Shown here piece after piece: positions 1 through 9,709 of a stretch of 64,000 nucleotides of DNA. The DNA comes from an uncultured Collinsella sp. (GTDB lineage Bacteria > Actinomycetota > Coriobacteriia > Coriobacteriales > Coriobacteriaceae), in assembly GCA_905194675.1 (NCBI GenBank), contig CAJJTG010000004.1:7274-71273 (forward strand). The letters are read 5' to 3'. Both the position numbers and the translations under genes were made by a program. A model generated the notes under the pieces. That model saw only the letters and a list, made by a program, of their open reading frames with translations. It was not told where the DNA came from and searched no databases. Numbering within the stretch: position 1 is the stretch's first letter; each line of letters begins with the position of its first letter.

Positions 1-24
1 GAATCATTCGAGAAGGAGTACGCT

Positions 25-402
25 TTGCCTACTATTAACCAGCTGGTTCGCCAGGGCCGTCGTTCCGTGCCCAAGAAGTCCAAGAACGCTGCTCTGCAGC
101 ACAACTCCCAGAAGCGCGGCGTGTGCACCCGCGTCTTCACCACGAGCCCCAAGAAGCCGAACTCGGCTCTTCGTAAGGTTGCCCGTGTTCGCCTTGTCAA
201 CGGCATCGAAGTTACTGCTTACATCCCGGGTGAGGGCCACAACCTGCAGGAGCACTCCATCGTGCTCGTCCGCGGCGGTCGTGTCCGTGACCTCCCTGGT
301 GTCCGTTATCACGTCATCCGTGGCGCCTACGACGCTGCTCCGGTCCAGAACCGTATGCAGGCCCGTTCCAAGTACGGTGCTAAGCGCCCCAAGGCTAAAT
401 AA
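25..402 (+). CDS. rpsL: 30S ribosomal protein S12
   Basis: Protein S12 of the small ribosomal subunit, at the decoding centre; changes in this protein classically confer streptomycin resistance. The 125-residue product has the normal bacterial length and carries the conserved segments [10 protein letters not shown] and [11 protein letters not shown]. The start is TTG at 25, placed by the AGAAGGAG ribosome site at 11-18 and by the conserved N-terminus [11 protein letters not shown]. It is the first gene of the str operon, followed by rpsG 74 bp downstream. The promoter lies outside the window. Confidence 0.98.
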   Translation: MPTINQLVRQGRRSVPKKSKNAALQHNSQKRGVCTRVFTTSPKKPNSALRKVARVRLVNGIEVTAYIPGEGHNLQEHSIVLVRGGRVRDLPGVRYHVIRGAYDAAPVQNRMQARSKYGAKRPKAK

Positions 403-476
403 GCCAGATAACGTTTTGATACTTTCGCCGTGTGCCGTCTTGAGCGCCGCACGGTAGACACTTAAGGAGATTTCAC

Positions 477-950
477 ATGCCGCGTCGTGCAGCAGCTAAT
501 CGTCGTGAGGTTCAGCCTGACGCCGTTTACAACAACCGCCTGGTGACTCAGCTCATCAACAAGGTCCTTCTTGACGGCAAGAAGGCCACCGCTGAGCGCA
601 TCGTTTACACCGCTTTCGAGATCGTTGCCGAGAAGTCCGAGGGTGGCGACGCTCTCGCTACCTTCAAGAAGGCTATGGACAACGTCAAGCCCACGCTCGA
701 GGTTAAGCCCAAGCGTGTCGGTGGCGCTACCTATCAGGTCCCGATGGAGGTCAACTCCCGTCGTTCCACCGCTCTGGGTATCCGCTGGATCGTCAACTTC
801 TCCCGCGCTCGCAAGGAGAAGACCATGGCCGAGCGTCTCGCCAACGAGATCCTCGACGCCTCCAACGGCCTGGGCGCTTCCGTCAAGAAGCGTGAGGACG
901 TCTTCAAGATGGCCGAGGCCAACCGCGCGTTCTCTCACTATCGTTGGTAA
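477..950 (+). CDS. rpsG: 30S ribosomal protein S7
   Basis: Protein S7, the primary assembly protein of the 3' domain of 16S rRNA and part of the E site. The 157-residue product begins [11 protein letters not shown] after Met and contains MVEV-type core residues such as [16 protein letters not shown]. An AAGGAG site at 464-469 precedes the ATG. It lies between rpsL and fusA, the canonical str operon order; in other bacteria S7 represses this operon translationally, but no leader structure was examined closely enough here to claim that. Confidence 0.98.
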   Translation: MPRRAAANRREVQPDAVYNNRLVTQLINKVLLDGKKATAERIVYTAFEIVAEKSEGGDALATFKKAMDNVKPTLEVKPKRVGGATYQVPMEVNSRRSTALGIRWIVNFSRARKEKTMAERLANEILDASNGLGASVKKREDVFKMAEANRAFSHYRW

Positions 951-969
951 GTTAAGGTAAGGAACTAAC

Positions 970-3069
970 ATGGCTAAGCCTAAGTACAAGCTTTCCGATA
1001 CCCGTAACATCGGCATCATGGCCCACATCGATGCCGGTAAGACCACCACGACCGAGCGTATTCTTTACTACACCGGTAAGACCCACAAGATCGGTGAGGT
1101 CCATGAGGGCGCTGCCACCATGGACTGGATGGTTCAGGAGCAGGAGCGCGGCGTAACCATTACCTCCGCTGCTACCACGTGCTTCTGGAACAAGGACGGT
1201 AAGGACTACCGCATCCAGATCATCGACACCCCGGGCCACGTTGACTTCACCGCCGAGGTCGAGCGCTGCCTGCGCGTCCTCGATGGCGCTGTCGCCGTCT
1301 TCGACGCCGTTGCCGGCGTTCAGCCCCAGTCTGAGACCGTTTGGCGTCAGGCTTCTACCTTCAACGTCCCCCGCATCGCCTTCATCAACAAGTATGACCG
1401 CGTGGGCGCTGACTTCTTCAACGCTATCGAGACCATGAAGGATCGTCTCGACGCCAACGCCGTGGCCGCTCAGGTCCCGATGGGCGCCGAGGACAACTTC
1501 TGGGGCGTCATCGACCTGGTCACCATGACTGCATGGGACTTCAAGGCCGACGAGAAGGGCATGACCTACCCCGAGCCGATGGACGAGATCCCGGCTGAGT
1601 TTGCCGACATCGCTGCCACCAAGCGCGAGGAGCTCCTCGACGCTGCTGCCAGCTTTGACGACGAGCTCATGGAGAAGATCCTCATGGAGGAGGACTTCAC
1701 CGTCGAGGAGCTCAAGGCTGCTCTGCGCAAGGGCGTTCTGGCCAACGAGCTCAACCTCGTCTTCGTGGGTTCCGCCTACAAGAACAAGGGCGTTCAGGAG
1801 CTGCTCGACGCTGTCGTCGACTACCTGCCCAGCCCGCTTGACGTCGAGGCCGTCACCGGTACCGATCCGGACACCGGCGAGGAGATCGAGCGTCATCCTT
1901 CCTTCGACGAGCCCTTCTCCGGCCTGGTCTTCAAGATCATGACCGACCCGTTCGTCGGTAAGCTCACCTACGTCCGCGTTTACTCCGGCCGCGCCGAGTC
2001 CGGCTCCTACGTTGTCAACGCTTCCAACGGTCAGCGCGAGCGACTCGGCCGCATCCTCGAGATGAACGCCGCCGAGCGTATCGACCGTGACGACGCTGCC
2101 GCCGGCGACATCGTCGCTTGCGTCGGCTTCAAGAACTCCACCACTGGTGACACCCTGTGCGCCGAGGGCAAGGAGATCGTCCTCGAGAAGATCGAGTTCG
2201 CTAAGCCCGTTATCGACGTTGCCATCGAGCCCAAGACCAAGGCCGAGCAGGACAAGATGTCCCTGGCTCTGACCAAGCTCGCCGAGGAGGACCCGACCTT
2301 CCAGGTGTCCACCAACCACGAGACCGGCCAGACCATCATCGCCGGCATGGGCGAGCTGCACCTCGAGATTATCGTCGACCGTCTGCTCCGCGAGTTCAAG
2401 GTTGACGCTAACGTTGGTAAGCCCCAGGTTGCCTACCGCGAGACCGCTGGTCACGACGTCGAGAAGGCTGAGGGCAAGTTCGTCCGTCAGTCCGGCGGTC
2501 GCGGTCAGTACGGCCACGCTGTCATCAAGCTCGAGAAGATGGAGGAGGGCTTCGGTTACGAGTTCGTCAACGCTATCGTCGGCGGCGTCGTGCCCAAGGA
2601 GTACATCCCGTCCATCGACAAGGGCATCCAGGAGGCCCTGAACACCGGTGTTATCGCCGGCTTCCCGGTCCTCGACGTTAAGGTCACCCTGTTCGACGGT
2701 TCTTACCACGAGGTCGACTCCTCCGAGGCCGCCTTCAAGATCGCCGGTTCCATGGCTATCAAGGACGCCCTCAAGAAGTCCGATCCGCAGCTGCTCGAGC
2801 CGATCATGGCTGTCGAGGTCGAGACCCCCGAGCAGTACATGGGCGACGTTATGGGCAACCTCTCCGGTCGCCGCGGCAAGATCGAGGGCATGGAGGATCG
2901 CAAGAACAGCAAGCTCATCCGTGCCAAGGTGCCGCTGGGCGAGATGTTCGGTTACGCTACCGACCTTCGCTCCCAGACCCAGGGCCGTGCATCCTACACG
3001 ATGCAGTTCGACTCTTATGAGCCCGCGCCCAAGTCCATCGTGGACGAGGTCATGAGCAAGAACGCCTAA
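970..3069 (+). CDS. fusA: Elongation factor G
   Basis: GTPase that drives ribosomal translocation and, with RRF, ribosome recycling. The 699-residue protein has the standard length. The G1 motif [12 protein letters not shown] is at about residues 17-28, followed by DTPGHVDF and NKYD, and the C-terminal half has the EF-G domain III-V pattern ([28 protein letters not shown]). It begins 19 bp after rpsG. Unlike many bacteria, the next gene is rpsJ, not tuf; tuf is not present in this window. Confidence 0.98.
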   Translation: MAKPKYKLSDTRNIGIMAHIDAGKTTTTERILYYTGKTHKIGEVHEGAATMDWMVQEQERGVTITSAATTCFWNKDGKDYRIQIIDTPGHVDFTAEVERCLRVLDGAVAVFDAVAGVQPQSETVWRQASTFNVPRIAFINKYDRVGADFFNAIETMKDRLDANAVAAQVPMGAEDNFWGVIDLVTMTAWDFKADEKGMTYPEPMDEIPAEFADIAATKREELLDAAASFDDELMEKILMEEDFTVEELKAALRKGVLANELNLVFVGSAYKNKGVQELLDAVVDYLPSPLDVEAVTGTDPDTGEEIERHPSFDEPFSGLVFKIMTDPFVGKLTYVRVYSGRAESGSYVVNASNGQRERLGRILEMNAAERIDRDDAAAGDIVACVGFKNSTTGDTLCAEGKEIVLEKIEFAKPVIDVAIEPKTKAEQDKMSLALTKLAEEDPTFQVSTNHETGQTIIAGMGELHLEIIVDRLLREFKVDANVGKPQVAYRETAGHDVEKAEGKFVRQSGGRGQYGHAVIKLEKMEEGFGYEFVNAIVGGVVPKEYIPSIDKGIQEALNTGVIAGFPVLDVKVTLFDGSYHEVDSSEAAFKIAGSMAIKDALKKSDPQLLEPIMAVEVETPEQYMGDVMGNLSGRRGKIEGMEDRKNSKLIRAKVPLGEMFGYATDLRSQTQGRASYTMQFDSYEPAPKSIVDEVMSKNA

Positions 3070-3129
3070 GTTCGAGCTCCCTGTTACGTAATCCGCGAGA
3101 ACATCTCTCGCACTCTTTGGAGGTTTAAG

Positions 3130-3438
3130 TTGGCTACCCAGAAGATCCGCATTCGCCTCAAGGGCTATGATCACGAGGTCGTCGATCAGTCCGCGAAGCT
3201 CATCGTTGAGACCGCTCAGAAGACCGGCGCTCGCGTTTCCGGTCCTGTCCCCCTGCCCACCGAGCGCAACCTGTACACGGTTATCCGCTCGCCGCACGTG
3301 AACAAGGACTCCCGTGAGCAGTTCGAGATGCGCACCCACAAGCGCCTCATCGACATCCTCGACCCCACCTCGGGCACCGTTGATTCGCTCATGCGTCTCG
3401 ACCTCCCCGCTGGCGTCGACATCGACATCAAGCTCTAA
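3130..3438 (+). CDS. rpsJ: 30S ribosomal protein S10
   Basis: Protein S10 (NusE) of the 30S head, also an antitermination factor. The 102-residue product contains the hallmark [16 protein letters not shown] and [16 protein letters not shown]. The start is TTG at 3130 with TTTGGAGG just upstream. S10 is normally the first gene of the S10 operon followed directly by rplC; here it is attached to the str operon and closed by a strong terminator, and rplC lies about 14 kb away at 17362. This is a clear rearrangement of the usual str/S10 order. Confidence 0.98.
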   Translation: MATQKIRIRLKGYDHEVVDQSAKLIVETAQKTGARVSGPVPLPTERNLYTVIRSPHVNKDSREQFEMRTHKRLIDILDPTSGTVDSLMRLDLPAGVDIDIKL

Positions 3439-3460
3439 GCGATATCGCTCATAGCTTACA

Positions 3461-3496
3461 GAGCCCCGCTGCCATTACGGTAGCGGGGCTCTTTTG
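3461..3496 (+). terminator. Rho-independent terminator after rpsJ
   Basis: The stem AGAGCCCCGCT / AGCGGGGCTCT closes a short loop and is followed by a T-rich tract. It ends the rpsL-rpsG-fusA-rpsJ transcript and may also serve birA, whose 3' end converges from the other strand. Confidence 0.9.
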
Positions 3497-3554
3497 TTTT
3501 GCATGATGGGTTTGGATCGCCGGGTAAGGCTGCCGAGCGGCTGGCTGTGGCGAC

Positions 3555-4331
3555 CTACTCACTCAAGGGGCGCAATGACGCTTCCTCAAAATGGAAGAAT
3601 CGCAAGCCGTCTTCTGTTTCGATGCACGCACGACCAAAGCCATCGACCGTTTTAAAGATGCCTCGCGCCAGCTCGTCACAGGCAGGGGAGCGGGCGATAA
3701 CGTGCTTTCCAATCCAATTGAGGTGAGCGACATATTCGCCGTGGACGGGCGCGAGCGGTCCGGTGTTTTCTTCCATGGCGTTGAGGCGTTCTGCCCAGGC
3801 ATCTACAGTGTCTATAACTGCGTGATAGACCTCATCGAGGAGTATGTCGACAGCAGGAACGTTCTCGTTAAGGTCCGAGAGACCGATTGCCGGCAGGCCG
3901 CCATCGGGCACCTCTTGGGGCGCATAGTTCACATTGACACCAATGCCACAGACGGCGAAAGGTTTGCCTTCGTTATCGCGTGCGGCCTCGACCAGAATGC
4001 CGCCGAGTTTGCGTCCACGCGCGACCAGGTCGTTGGGCCATTTGAGGCCAATCTCGTTTGCAAGACCCTGTTTTTCGAGCGCCTCGAGCACCGCTAGGCC
4101 GCTGACGGCAGCAAGACCAGAGTACTTCGCAGGATTAACGCATGGACGCAGGACAATCGAAAGCAATAGGTTGCCGGCGGTTGAATCCCACTTGTGGCCG
4201 CGCCGGCCGCGTCCTGCTGTCTGAGCCCGGGCGGCAAGTCCTGTGCCGTGCGGCGCTCCCTGTTTTCCTGCTTCGAGCAGGTCATCGTTGGTCGATCCGG
4301 TTACGTCGACTATCGTTAATTTGGCATCCAT
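3555..4331 (-). CDS. birA: Biotin--[acetyl-CoA-carboxylase] ligase
   Basis: Ligase that activates biotin to biotinyl-AMP and attaches it to the lysine of AccB, encoded nearby at 9710. The 258-residue form starting at 4331 opens with TIVDVTGSTNDDLL and carries GRGRRGHKW (the biotinyl-AMP loop) and GLKWPNDL. The ATG at 4331 is preceded by AAGGAGG; an in-frame extension to 4418 has no such site and no homology-like sequence. With this start the protein lacks the N-terminal helix-turn-helix of group II BirA, so it should be an enzyme only, not a repressor. It is divergent from the fatty-acid operon. Confidence 0.93.
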   Translation of the reverse strand: MDAKLTIVDVTGSTNDDLLEAGKQGAPHGTGLAARAQTAGRGRRGHKWDSTAGNLLLSIVLRPCVNPAKYSGLAAVSGLAVLEALEKQGLANEIGLKWPNDLVARGRKLGGILVEAARDNEGKPFAVCGIGVNVNYAPQEVPDGGLPAIGLSDLNENVPAVDILLDEVYHAVIDTVDAWAERLNAMEENTGPLAPVHGEYVAHLNWIGKHVIARSPACDELARGIFKTVDGFGRACIETEDGLRFFHFEEASLRPLSE

Positions 4332-4423
4332 AACGGCTGCTACCTCCTTAATGAATAAGTGAATAACGCAATGGTGTCGAGAGAGACACAATGTGAAGCC
4401 TTTGTCGCATTTGGACAATTTAA

Positions 4424-4439
4424 TGTTAACACGTTAACA
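4424..4439. promoter_or_regulatory. Palindromic operator candidate 1 of the fab operon
   Basis: A 16-bp palindrome, TGTTAAC-AC-GTTAACA, in the birA/fabH divergent region. Its right half overlaps a plausible -35 element (TTAACA at 4434), with TATCCT at 4455-4460 as a weak -10 (15-bp spacing). A second near-copy lies 48 bp downstream. The arrangement suggests a dimeric repressor; which one is not shown by the sequence. Confidence 0.55.
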
Positions 4440-4471
4440 ACGACTGAAATGCGCTATCCTCTCTTGGTCGA

Positions 4472-4487
4472 TGTAAACACGTCAACA
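4472..4487. promoter_or_regulatory. Palindromic operator candidate 2 of the fab operon
   Basis: A second 16-bp site, TGTAAAC-AC-GTCAACA, matching the site at 4424 at 14 of 16 positions and keeping the same AC centre. It lies 5 bp upstream of the AAAGGAGGT ribosome site of fabH, so bound protein would sit in the early transcribed region. Confidence 0.5.
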
Positions 4488-4505
4488 ACTCAAAGGAGGT
4501 TAGTG

Positions 4506-5465
4506 ATGGGTTTCACGATTCTTGGAACAGGCTCGGCGCTTCCCAAGCGCAGTGTTTCCAATGACGAGCTGTCCGAGTTCCTCGATACCTCGGATGAGTG
4601 GATTTTTACCCGCACAGGCATCAAGAGCCGTCATGTGTGCACCACCGAGTCGCTCGACGACCTTGCCGTGGCAGCGAGCGAGCAAGCGCTCCAGACGTCC
4701 GGAATCGATGCGAGCCAGCTGGATCTTATCGTCTGTTCGACGACGACGGGCGATCATCTCGTTCCTGCCGAAGCGTGCGCCATTGCTGAGCGCCTGGGTG
4801 CCACATGTCCTGCTTTCGACGTTTCGGCGGCCTGTGCCGGCTTCGTATTTGCGCTCGATGTCGCCGAGGGCTATATCACCCGCGGTCGTGCCGAGCGTGT
4901 GTTGGTCATTGCTGCCGAGCAGATGACGCGCGCGCTCGACTGGACCGACCGCGCCACCTGTGTGCTCTTTGGCGATGGGGCAGGCGCCGCGGTGATTGAG
5001 GCTGGGGGAGACAGCCCCCTTGCCGTTGAGCTTTCGACGGCGCCCGACGTCGAGACGTTGTGCGTTCCCGGTCTGGTCGGCACCTCGCCGTTTAAGGCCT
5101 CCGCGGATAGCGAGAGCCTGCTGTCCATGAATGGCCGCCGCGTGTTCAAGTTCGGCGTCAACGCCATCTGCGACACGGTCCATAAGCTTGCGAGCGATGC
5201 GGGCATTTCGGTCGAGGGCATCGACCATTTTGTATTCCATCAGGCTAACGAACGAATCCTGAGTCAGGCGGTCAAGCGCCTCGGCGTGCCAGGCGAGCGC
5301 GTGGTTCGAACGCTGCGCGAGACCGGCAACATTTCGAGCGCCTGCATTCCCTTTGCGCTTGACCGGCTGGCACGCACCGACGCACTGAATGCGGGCGATA
5401 CCATCGCCCTCGTTGGATTTGGCGCCGGTCTGGATATAGGTGGCTATCTACTTCGTTGGAAGTAG
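4506..5465 (+). CDS. fabH: 3-oxoacyl-ACP synthase III (KAS III)
   Basis: Starts fatty-acid chains by condensing acyl-CoA with malonyl-ACP. The 319-residue protein has the KAS III triad: Cys110 in SAACAGFV, His245 in VFHQAN and Asn275 in ETGNISS. The ATG at 4506 lies 5 bp after AAAGGAGGT; a GTG at 4503 is too close and the open frame further upstream is non-coding promoter. It is the first gene of a ten-gene operon and follows the two palindromic sites. Confidence 0.96.
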   Translation: MGFTILGTGSALPKRSVSNDELSEFLDTSDEWIFTRTGIKSRHVCTTESLDDLAVAASEQALQTSGIDASQLDLIVCSTTTGDHLVPAEACAIAERLGATCPAFDVSAACAGFVFALDVAEGYITRGRAERVLVIAAEQMTRALDWTDRATCVLFGDGAGAAVIEAGGDSPLAVELSTAPDVETLCVPGLVGTSPFKASADSESLLSMNGRRVFKFGVNAICDTVHKLASDAGISVEGIDHFVFHQANERILSQAVKRLGVPGERVVRTLRETGNISSACIPFALDRLARTDALNAGDTIALVGFGAGLDIGGYLLRWK

Positions 5466-5517
5466 TCGCACATAGGAAATAAAAACGCCCCTAGGGCACA
5501 AACAAAGGAGAACTACC

Positions 5518-5754
5518 ATGGCAGATCAGAAGACCTTCGAGCGCGTTTGCGATGTTATCCGCGAGACCGCCGGTCTTGACGACGTCGAGATGAAGCCCGA
5601 GTCCACGCTCGAGGAGATTGGTCTCGACAGTCTGGGCACCGTCGAGATCCTCGTCGCCGTTGAGGACGAGTTTGGCATCCAGCTCGATACCGAGGAGAAC
5701 CCCAAGACGGTCGGCGAGTTCGCCGATACGGTCGAGGCGGCATTGGAGAAGTAG
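5518..5754 (+). CDS. acpP: Acyl carrier protein
   Basis: Small acidic carrier that holds growing acyl chains on a 4'-phosphopantetheine arm. The 78-residue product has the attachment motif GLDSLGTVE with Ser38 as the modified residue. An AAAGGAG site precedes the ATG. It lies 52 bp after fabH and 2 bp before fabK. Confidence 0.97.
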   Translation: MADQKTFERVCDVIRETAGLDDVEMKPESTLEEIGLDSLGTVEILVAVEDEFGIQLDTEENPKTVGEFADTVEAALEK

Positions 5755-5756
5755 AG

Positions 5757-6701
5757 ATGCTCAAGACTCCTCTCTGCGATCTGCTCGGCATCGAAAAGCC
5801 CGTGTTCCAGGGCGGTATGGCCTGGATCGCCGACGCCTCGCTGGCGTCCGCAGTGTCCGAGGCGGGCGGCTTAGGGATTATCGCGGCCATGAACGCCGAC
5901 GCCAACTGGCTGCGCGACCAGATTCATGAGCTGCGCGCCAGGACGGATAAGCCCTTTGGCGTCAACGTCATGCTCATGAGCCCGTTTGCCGACGAGGTCG
6001 CGCGGGTCGTGATTGACGAGCGGGTGCCGGTCGTCGTGACGGGTGCCGGCAATCCCACCAAGTACATGAAGGCGTGGAACGAGGCGGGCATCAAGGTCAT
6101 CCCGGTCGTTGCCTCGGTGGCGCTGGCGCGCCTCGTGGCGCGTCGTGGAGCCACTGCCGTGGTTGCCGAGGGTACCGAATCAGGCGGCCATATTGGCGAG
6201 ACCTCGACGATGGCACTGGTGCCGCAGGTTGTCGATGCGGTCGATATTCCCGTGGTTGCGGCTGGCGGTATCGCCGATGGCCGCGGCGTGGCGGCCGCCT
6301 TTATGCTGGGCGCCGCCGGCGTGCAGGTGGGTACGCGCTTTCTGATCGCAGATGAGTGCACCGTATCGGAGCAGTACAAGGAGATGGTCCTGAAGGCCAA
6401 CGACACCTCGACGCGTGCGACCGGCCGCTCGACGGGACACCCGGTGCGTGCCCTCAAGAGCCCCTTCACCAACGCCTACGCCAAGAGCGAGGCGGCGGGC
6501 GTAAGCGTCGAGGAGCTCGGGGCCATGGGCACGGGCGCCCTTCGCAAGGCCGCCAAGGACGGCAATTACGAAGAGGGCTCGTTTTTGTGTGGACAGATTG
6601 CCGGCATGGTCAACGAGCGCCAAAGTGCACGTGAAATCGTTGACGACCTGGTCGATGGCGCCGAGCACGTCCTGAAGGGTGCGTGCGCATGGGTGGCGTA
6701 G
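5757..6701 (+). CDS. fabK: Enoyl-ACP reductase II (FMN-dependent)
   Basis: FMN-dependent enoyl-ACP reductase that completes each elongation cycle; FabK enzymes are triclosan-resistant alternatives to FabI. The 314-residue sequence is a nitronate-monooxygenase-fold barrel: FQGGMAWIAD at the N-terminus, EGTESGGHIGE in the middle and AAGGIADGRGVAAAF with GAAGVQVGTRF toward the C-terminus for FMN phosphate. No fabI is present in the operon, so FabK is probably the main enoyl reductase. The stop overlaps the start of fabD. Confidence 0.95.
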   Translation: MLKTPLCDLLGIEKPVFQGGMAWIADASLASAVSEAGGLGIIAAMNADANWLRDQIHELRARTDKPFGVNVMLMSPFADEVARVVIDERVPVVVTGAGNPTKYMKAWNEAGIKVIPVVASVALARLVARRGATAVVAEGTESGGHIGETSTMALVPQVVDAVDIPVVAAGGIADGRGVAAAFMLGAAGVQVGTRFLIADECTVSEQYKEMVLKANDTSTRATGRSTGHPVRALKSPFTNAYAKSEAAGVSVEELGAMGTGALRKAAKDGNYEEGSFLCGQIAGMVNERQSAREIVDDLVDGAEHVLKGACAWVA

Positions 6702-7615
6702 CGTTTCTGTTTGCCGGCCAGGGCGCCCAGCACCCCGCGATGGGCGTCGACCTGATCGAGGCATCGCCGGCCGCCGCCGAGGTGTTCGCCATTGCCGACG
6801 AGGTGCGCCCGGGGACCAGTGAGCAGTGCCGAAGCGCCTCCAAGGAGGAACTCTCGCAGACCGAGAACACGCAGCCGTGCGTGTTCGTTCACGATCTGGC
6901 AGCGGCTGTCGCCCTGCGTGAGCGCGGCGTGGTACCTGCCGCCTGTGCGGGTTTTTCGCTTGGCGAGGTCGCCGCGCTCACCTTTGCGGGGGCGTTCGAT
7001 ACGCGAGCGGGCTTTGAGCTCGTGTGCGAGCGCGCGGCGCTGATGGCCGCGGCTGCCGAGCGCCATCCGGGCGGCATGCGCGCCGTCATCAAGCTCGATG
7101 CGGCGCAAGTCGAGAACCTGGCAAAACAGGCCGGCGAGGACTGCTGGCCGGTCAACTACAACAGTCCGCAGCAGACGGTTGTTGCCGGAGCGCCCGAGGC
7201 GCTGCAGGAGCTCGACGTCCTAGTAAAAGAGGCTGGCGGCCGCGCTATGAAAGTCGCGGTGTCGGGCGCATTTCATAGCCCCTATATGGCCGAGGCGACC
7301 TGTGGCCTTGCTGCATATATCGAGGCCGGTCACGCGCCGTCCCCGCTGCTGATTCCTGTTATGGCAAATATGACAGCGGCGCCCTATCCGGCCGACCCGC
7401 AGGCGGCAGCGGAGATGCTGGCCAACCAGGTGAGTCATGCCGTGCGCTGGGTCGACACGCTGCATGCTCTGCAGGATCAAGGCATCGATACGTTTATTGA
7501 GGTCGGCCCTGGCAAAACGTTGTCCGGCTTGGTCAAGCGTACGTTGAGCGACGTTCGCGTGTATTCGTGCGAAACGGCCGAGCAGGTCGCAGCTATTGCC
7601 GACGAGCTCGCATAG
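6689..7615 (+). CDS. fabD: Malonyl-CoA:ACP transacylase
   Basis: Transfers malonyl from CoA to ACP. The 308-residue protein has FLFAGQGAQ at the N-terminus, the serine nucleophile in GFSLGE (GHSLGE in most homologues, so the residue before Ser differs), GAFHSPYM and EVGPGKTL. ATG at 6689 is chosen because the GAAGGG site lies about 9 bp upstream; a GTG at 6683 is only 3 bp from it. It overlaps fabK by 13 bp, pointing to translational coupling. Confidence 0.95.
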   Translation: MGGVAFLFAGQGAQHPAMGVDLIEASPAAAEVFAIADEVRPGTSEQCRSASKEELSQTENTQPCVFVHDLAAAVALRERGVVPAACAGFSLGEVAALTFAGAFDTRAGFELVCERAALMAAAAERHPGGMRAVIKLDAAQVENLAKQAGEDCWPVNYNSPQQTVVAGAPEALQELDVLVKEAGGRAMKVAVSGAFHSPYMAEATCGLAAYIEAGHAPSPLLIPVMANMTAAPYPADPQAAAEMLANQVSHAVRWVDTLHALQDQGIDTFIEVGPGKTLSGLVKRTLSDVRVYSCETAEQVAAIADELA

Positions 7616-7645
7616 TCCACAGGGCTGTAACCCGAAAGGAATGAC

Positions 7646-8419
7646 ATGGGCAACTTGAACAACGGCGCGCTCGAGCGCAACGACTCACGTCGCGTGGCAC
7701 TGGTCACGGGCGGCTCGCGGGGTATCGGCCGCGCCTGCGCTGTCGGTCTGGCGGAGGACGGCTTTGATATCGCCGTCGTCTATGCCGGCAGCGTCGATGC
7801 GGCGCGCGAGACGTGCGAAGCCTGTGAGGCGGTTGGCGCCACGGCACGCGCATATCAATGCGACGTGGCCGATCCCGTTGCCGTCAACGCGTGTGTGGAA
7901 GCGGTCCTCAACGACTTTGGTTCCATTTGGGCGCTCGTCAACAATGCCGGCATCACCCGCGATGGCCTGCTCATGCGCATGGGCGATGACGCATTCGATC
8001 GCGTGCTCGATGTCAATCTCAAGGGAACATTCAATATGACGCGCGCGCTCACCAAGACCTTTATGCGCCAGCGCGGCGGTTGCGTCGTCAACATGAGCTC
8101 GGTCGTGGGCCTGATGGGCAATGCCGGGCAAGCCAACTACGCTGCTTCCAAGGCGGGCGTGATAGGGCTTACCAAGGCGGTGGCGCGCGAGCTTGCGCCT
8201 CGTGGCGTACGAGCGAACGCGGTCGCCCCCGGGTTTGTCGAGACAGATATGACGGCAAAGCTCTCGGAGAAGGTGCGTACGGCAACCGAGGAACAGATTC
8301 CCCTTAAGCGCATGGCACGCCCCGAGGAAGTGGCCGGCGTGGTGCGCTTTTTAGCGAGTGATGCGGCTGCCTACATTACGGGCGAGGTCGTGCGCGTCGA
8401 CGGCGGAATGGCGATGTAG
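7646..8419 (+). CDS. fabG: 3-oxoacyl-ACP reductase
   Basis: NADPH-dependent short-chain dehydrogenase that reduces beta-ketoacyl-ACP. The 257-residue protein has the Rossmann motif TGGSRGIGRA, NNAGITRDGLLMRM, the catalytic Ser in NMSSVVGLMGN and the YAASK motif, ending in GEVVRVDGGMAM. It lies between fabD and fabF as in many fab clusters. Confidence 0.96.
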   Translation: MGNLNNGALERNDSRRVALVTGGSRGIGRACAVGLAEDGFDIAVVYAGSVDAARETCEACEAVGATARAYQCDVADPVAVNACVEAVLNDFGSIWALVNNAGITRDGLLMRMGDDAFDRVLDVNLKGTFNMTRALTKTFMRQRGGCVVNMSSVVGLMGNAGQANYAASKAGVIGLTKAVARELAPRGVRANAVAPGFVETDMTAKLSEKVRTATEEQIPLKRMARPEEVAGVVRFLASDAAAYITGEVVRVDGGMAM

Positions 8420-8458
8420 AAACCAGGGCCGAAGAACGGCTTGGATGAGGAGACCATG

Positions 8459-9706
8459 ATGGAACAGAGAGTTGCAATCACCGGCATCGGTGCCGTATCG
8501 TCGCTCGGCAACACCGCGCTTGCCACCTGGGCGGCCATGTGCGCCGGGACCTGTGGCATCGGCCCGATCACGCACTTCGATACCGATGCGTTTACCGTCA
8601 AGGTGGCGGCCGAAGTCAAGGGCTTTGACGGCAACGAGTACTTTGGCAAGCGTGACGCCAAGCATCTCGATCCCTGCGTTCAGTTTGCGCTGGTGGCTTC
8701 GGACGAGGCCATGCACGATGCGGGCTTTGATGCCGAAGGCGCCATCGATCGCGAGCGCCTGGGCGTTTACGTGGGGTCGGGCGTGGGCGGCATGCAGACG
8801 CTCGTCGACAACGTCCATACGATTGCCGACCGTGGGCCCCGCCGCGCATCGCCTTACATGATCGCGATGATGATCCCCAACATGGCATCGGGCAATATCG
8901 CAATCCGTCACAAGGCAAAGGGACCGACCCTGCCAGTCGTGACTGCGTGCGCGACCTCGGCCCATGCGGTGGGCGAGGCGTTCCGTGCTATCAAGCACGG
9001 CTATGTCGACGCGATCCTCGCGGGCGGTGCCGAGGCGGCCATTATCCCCGATGCTGTTGCAGGCTTTACGTCCTGCCGCGCATTGACCACCAACCCCGAT
9101 CCCGCGACGGCCTGCCGCCCGTTCGACGCAGACCGCGATGGCTTTGTGATGGGTGAGGGCGCCTGCGTGCTCGTGCTCGAGAGCATGGAACATGCGCAGG
9201 CGCGCGGTGCGCACATTTATGCCGAGGTCGTGGGCTACGGCAACACCGATGATGCCTATCACATCACGAGCCCCGATCCCGAGGCTGCCGGCATTGCCCG
9301 TGCGATATCGCTGGCGGTGGCCGAGGGCGACGTTAAGCCTTCCGAGGGCCTCTACATCAACGCTCACGGCACCTCGACTAAACTCAATGATTCGTCTGAG
9401 ACGGCGGGCATTAAGCGTGCGCTCGGCGAGGACGCGGCACGCGCCGCGCACGTCTCGTCGACCAAGTCGATGACCGGCCACATGATCGGTGCTACGGGTG
9501 CCATCGAGGTCATGGCCTGCGCCATGGCGCTCGAGCAGGGCGTGGTGCCCCCGACCATTAACTACCACACACCCGATCCCGCCTGCGATCTTGACTACAC
9601 GCCCAATCGCGCGGTTCGCGCCGACCTTACCTGGGCGCTTTCGACCAACCTGGGCTTTGGCGGGCACAACGCCGCCATCGCGCTGCGTAGATATACGAGG
9701 AGCTAG
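8459..9706 (+). CDS. fabF: 3-oxoacyl-ACP synthase II
   Basis: Elongating ketoacyl synthase. The 415-residue product starts EQRVAITGIGAVSSLGN and has the catalytic Cys164 (VTACATSAH), with INAHGTSTKLND and GHMIGATGAIE supplying the two histidines. ATG at 8459 is 6 bp from GAGGAG at 8447-8452; ATG at 8456 and TTG at 8441 are possible but less well spaced. It ends 3 bp before accB. Confidence 0.96.
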   Translation: MEQRVAITGIGAVSSLGNTALATWAAMCAGTCGIGPITHFDTDAFTVKVAAEVKGFDGNEYFGKRDAKHLDPCVQFALVASDEAMHDAGFDAEGAIDRERLGVYVGSGVGGMQTLVDNVHTIADRGPRRASPYMIAMMIPNMASGNIAIRHKAKGPTLPVVTACATSAHAVGEAFRAIKHGYVDAILAGGAEAAIIPDAVAGFTSCRALTTNPDPATACRPFDADRDGFVMGEGACVLVLESMEHAQARGAHIYAEVVGYGNTDDAYHITSPDPEAAGIARAISLAVAEGDVKPSEGLYINAHGTSTKLNDSSETAGIKRALGEDAARAAHVSSTKSMTGHMIGATGAIEVMACAMALEQGVVPPTINYHTPDPACDLDYTPNRAVRADLTWALSTNLGFGGHNAAIALRRYTRS

Positions 9707-9709
9707 AGC

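Noticed and set aside
952..3339. Long open frame on the minus strand opposite fusA
   Set aside because: It is the antisense shadow of a highly biased gene, with low-complexity Leu/Val/Gly/Asp-rich sequence and no ribosome site.
3591..4097. 168-codon open frame opposite birA
   Set aside because: birA motifs are clear on the other strand, and this frame has no ribosome site or family resemblance.
3555..4418. BirA as repressor of the fab operon
   Set aside because: The N-terminal winged helix is missing, so binding to the palindromes at 4424 and 4472 is not expected.
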